From Rhizophagus sp. LPA8_4_AMF (taxonomy: Eukaryota > Glomeromycota > Glomeromycetes > Glomerales > Glomeraceae), in contig JADRCO010000708.1 in the NCBI GenBank assembly GCA_021464525.1, positions 1 through 27,853 on the forward strand: a DNA stretch of 27,853 nucleotides. Reading direction: 5' to 3'. A program made the position numbers and the translations under genes. A model generated the notes under the pieces. That model was given only the letters and a program-made list of their open reading frames with translations, was not told the DNA's origin and searched no databases. This document shows, one piece after another, positions 25,778 through 27,853 of this stretch (position 1 is its first letter; every line of letters begins with the position of its first letter).

Positions 25778-26487
25778 TTTTTTTATTTTTATTTTTAATA
25801 TCTAGACATGAACTGTGATTAATCCACATTGACGGTAACAAGAGAATATTAAATAAACTGCGTGAAACAACGTAACTAACTGATTAATCAAACCACCAAA
25901 GTAGCCGTCCTGCCTCTTATTTATAACTTCGAGGCGTGACCAAGTTAGGTAACAGGTAGAGCTATAGAGAATTTGTCTAGACTAAAAGGGGTTCGGGAAT
26001 TCGAACTACAATAACTAGAAAAACTATTATCGGTAAAAAAAATATTATAATCTAAATATAAAGAAGAAAAGTAAGACCATCCTCCAGAATGGAGGTAATT
26101 TGAAGAACACCATAACACCCAGCGAGGAGGGCTAATATCCACTTGTCCTGCCGGTAATAAATGTAGAAGTCTAATAGAGTCATCGTAATGATGAGACGAG
26201 TCATAGCGTCGATAAGACCAAAGTCGATCGAAATTTGCGCGTTTACAATCACGTGATGGCCGATCAGAGGTCGGTGAAGCGGCCGCAATTGATGAATGAG
26301 CAACACTAGCGGTCGCGAAATTGCGATATTTGCGTTTTCGGCGACGTGTAATACCCTGGGGTTTTTCCCAAGCTTTTTGATTGTCCAAATACGGGAGCCA
26401 AACCGAGGTATAAATGTTCTTAAATAGTACATCCATAAATCGGAACAAGACAGTTCGCGTAGACTTGAAGTTCCTGGTGTAGTAGTG
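25778..26487 (-). mobile_element. 5'-truncated LINE, about 710 bp, with A-rich tail
   Basis: It is bounded by perfect 18 bp direct repeats. On the minus strand it ends in an A-rich tail (complement of 25778-25797, with an aaaaat-type simple pattern). Its GC content is higher than the flanks. It encodes only a C-terminal coding remnant and a 3' UTR, as expected from incomplete target-primed reverse transcription. Its coding part resembles the extreme C-terminus of the ORF2 at 14410-20478 but is clearly a different family. Confidence 0.88.
25945..26487 (-). pseudogene. C-terminal remnant of a LINE ORF2
   Basis: Open from the truncation point to a TAA at 25945-25947. It contains VLFRFMDVLFKNIYTSVWLP, then YLDNQKAWEKPQGITRRRKR and KYRN. 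The pattern FMxxL...SxW...KxWEKxxxITxxxKxxYRN lines up with TLMHFLQDCL...SSLWKYRSLQWKIWKETHHLTKRDFKDYRKN near the end of the full-length ORF2. After this comes a Ser/Arg/Tyr-rich tail (DRPSRDCKRANFDRLWSYRR). There are no catalytic domains. A shorter overlapping frame at 26052-26432 is a shadow. Confidence 0.7.
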
Positions 26488-26505
26488 GCGAAAATAATGA
26501 TATTT
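26488..26505. repeat. Target-site duplication of truncated LINE, right copy
   Basis: gcgaaaataatgatattt, identical to 25760-25777. It marks the 5' truncation point of the minus-strand element. Confidence 0.88.
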
Positions 26506-26849
26506 GAATGGTGCTTGTTATGAAATGAAATTTCACGTGATAATAATTATTTTCACATTAGCTCATAGTAATAGGAAAAATCTTACTTTGCTCATGTAGG
26601 CAAGGTGCGTAGAATGGGCAAAAATAAACATGTAGTTTTTTCCTTTTATGGATAATTTTCTGATAATTCTAATCAAGAAATTATTTCCATTTTAAGATCT
26701 GGCTGGCATTATTATAATTCCGGCCCTGAAAGAGATGCTTGGAGCTATTTAAATTTTTTTGGCTATATGTGGACTTTTCCGGGTCCTCTCCAGACAATAA
26801 AAGAAAGGATTTTTATTGAATTATTTACTCTGATCCCAGTAAAAAGTTC

Positions 26850-26884
26850 TTATACCAAATTTGTAATGAGCTCATTTGGTATAA
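26850..26884. repeat. Hairpin, 11 bp arms
   Basis: ttataccaaat (26850-26860) and atttggtataa (26874-26884) are perfect inverted repeats with a 13-base loop containing gagctc. Confidence 0.65.
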
Positions 26885-27309
26885 AATTGGGCCATGTTTA
26901 GTCTAAATTCATCCTAGTTTGAATCCAATTTTAACTCAAATTTTTGTACCATTTTCAAAATAAGCTAGCCCATTTGGTATAAATTCAATACAAGTTTAAT
27001 ATAAATTTGGCACAGAGACTTTTTAAAGGGTGAATTGGACTTAGTAAATTGATTATGAATGCTCTTCCATAATAAATAATAGCATTATTACAAAATAATA
27101 TTGCGAATTCTAAATATGACAAATTTTATTACGTTGATAGTACATCATTTACTTTAACTAATTTGACTACTGATTTTTAAATTATAAAAAACGAAAATAA
27201 CGTTAAATTATTTTTATCGAAAAATTTTTTGTTAAATTTAAAATTTAATTAATAAATAAATTTAATGTTAAGAATTTTAATCTAGAGAAAAATAAAAATT
27301 GGTTACTTA

Positions 27310-27335
27310 CAGTAATCAGTAATCAGTAATCAGTA
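27310..27335. repeat. Microsatellite, cagtaat x 3.7
   Basis: Three exact tandem 7-mers (cagtaat) and a partial fourth. Confidence 0.8.
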
Positions 27336-27403
27336 TCGTAATATTTGTTATATTCGATGGCTGACTGCCGATCCGGACTATGCTTGGGGATGGCAAAAAG
27401 CAT

Positions 27404-27465
27404 GTTTTAAAACAATTTGGGCGTTTTAAAACATGATTTAAATCATTTTAAACATGTTTTAAAAC
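27404..27465. repeat. Cluster of gttttaaaac palindromes
   Basis: The self-complementary 10-mer gttttaaaac occurs at 27404-27413, 27423-27432 and 27456-27465. A perfect 14 bp palindrome atgatttaaatcat (27433-27446) sits between the second and third copies. Confidence 0.7.
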
Positions 27466-27795
27466 ATTGAGCACTTTACTAGCCCTTATTACGTAATGCA
27501 TATTTGTAATAAAAATTTAAGCTTTTATTATAATAAAATTTATTTTTTTTCGTCATTTTCAAACAGTCTTCGCTAATATTTTCTAATTTTTAGGCATTTA
27601 TTATATTTTCAATGAAATTATTTAATTTTTGTCATTTCAATAAAATTTATTTAACTTTCATTACCTTCAAACCAACTAACTTCACTAATTTTCCATTTAA
27701 CCGTGCATGAAGTTTAGGAAGACTTTACATTTCATCAAATGATCTTTTCATCGATCAATTAAATCAACAATAACATTTCTACAATAATTACACAC

Positions 27796-27853
27796 TTAAC
27801 GAGGTGTTTTTCGACCACGTCCATCAACTTCTGTAACTTTTTCAAAGTGCTTA
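27796..27853 (-). CDS. 3' end of an unidentified minus-strand gene
   Basis: The frame enters from the right edge and reads KHFEKVTEVDGRGRKTPR to a TAA at 27796-27798. The basic GRGRK end resembles an AT-hook-like or nuclear-localisation tail, but 18 residues are too few to name a family. It is probably partial, because the frame is open to the window edge. Confidence 0.35.
   Translation of the reverse strand, partial: KHFEKVTEVDGRGRKTPR

Larger units (their letters stand above)
26506..27795. other. AT-rich spacer with palindromes and short repeats
   Basis: No gene is supportable. A near-palindrome gtgataataattattttcac lies at 26537-26556. catttggtataaa occurs twice (around 26873 and 26970). 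Separate entries cover 26850-26884, 27310-27335 and 27404-27465. Confidence 0.5.

Noticed and set aside
25518-25841. 107-codon minus-strand frame
   Set aside because: It runs through the left target-site duplication and A-rich tail of the truncated LINE, so it cannot be an old gene.
1-27853. CRISPR array, bacterial operon or tRNA genes
   Set aside because: Spliced eukaryotic genes and LINEs are present. No regularly spaced identical repeats or cloverleaf-forming sequence was recognised by eye.

Overview
The window looks like nuclear DNA of an arbuscular mycorrhizal fungus, most likely Rhizophagus irregularis or a close relative. The grounds are very AT-rich intergenic DNA, short 67-76 bp GT-AG introns, tyrosine-kinase-like (TKL) kinases with an HRDFHSGN catalytic loop and a YGITQDPxTKxY hinge motif, F-box/leucine-rich proteins of a style I associate with that genus, and a large LINE retrotransposon. 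The assignment rests on protein style recalled from knowledge, not on a search.

Layout. 1-357 (+) is the 3' end of a kinase gene. 431-667 holds two adjacent foldback hairpins. 1195-2040 (-) is a decayed kinase N-lobe exon split by a 543 bp TA-flanked inverted-repeat transposon. 3377-4859 (+) is a broken F-box gene. 5934-7388 (-) is an intact F-box gene whose close paralogue lies in inverted orientation at 23771-25237 (+); the two also share about 120 bp of upstream sequence. 7640-8345 is a T-rich minisatellite, and 8374-8706 (-) is a fragment of a PIF1-type helicase. 9382-12603 (-) is the most unusual locus: a kinase catalytic half preceded by a tandem series of N-lobe modules. Its internal exons are separated by 70-76 bp introns, have lengths divisible by three, and are inferred to be phase 0 on both sides. 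Three of them are fully open.

14123-23145 (-) is a full-length LINE of about 9.0 kb, flanked by a perfect 16 bp target-site duplication. ORF2 is intact (endonuclease, reverse transcriptase, RNase H, C-terminal zinc finger, 2022 codons). ORF1 (zinc knuckle, coiled coil) carries a one-base frame break. 25778-26487 (-) is a second, 5'-truncated LINE tail with an A-rich end and a perfect 18 bp target-site duplication. The window closes with palindromic AT-rich DNA and the last codons of an unidentified minus-strand gene.

Together this is an accessory, repeat-driven segment: expanding kinase and F-box families, with duplication, inversion, exon-level tandem repetition, retrotransposition and DNA-transposon insertion all visible. 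There is no operon-like cooperation between the genes. The common thread is signalling and ubiquitin-adaptor families undergoing birth and death next to active-looking transposons.
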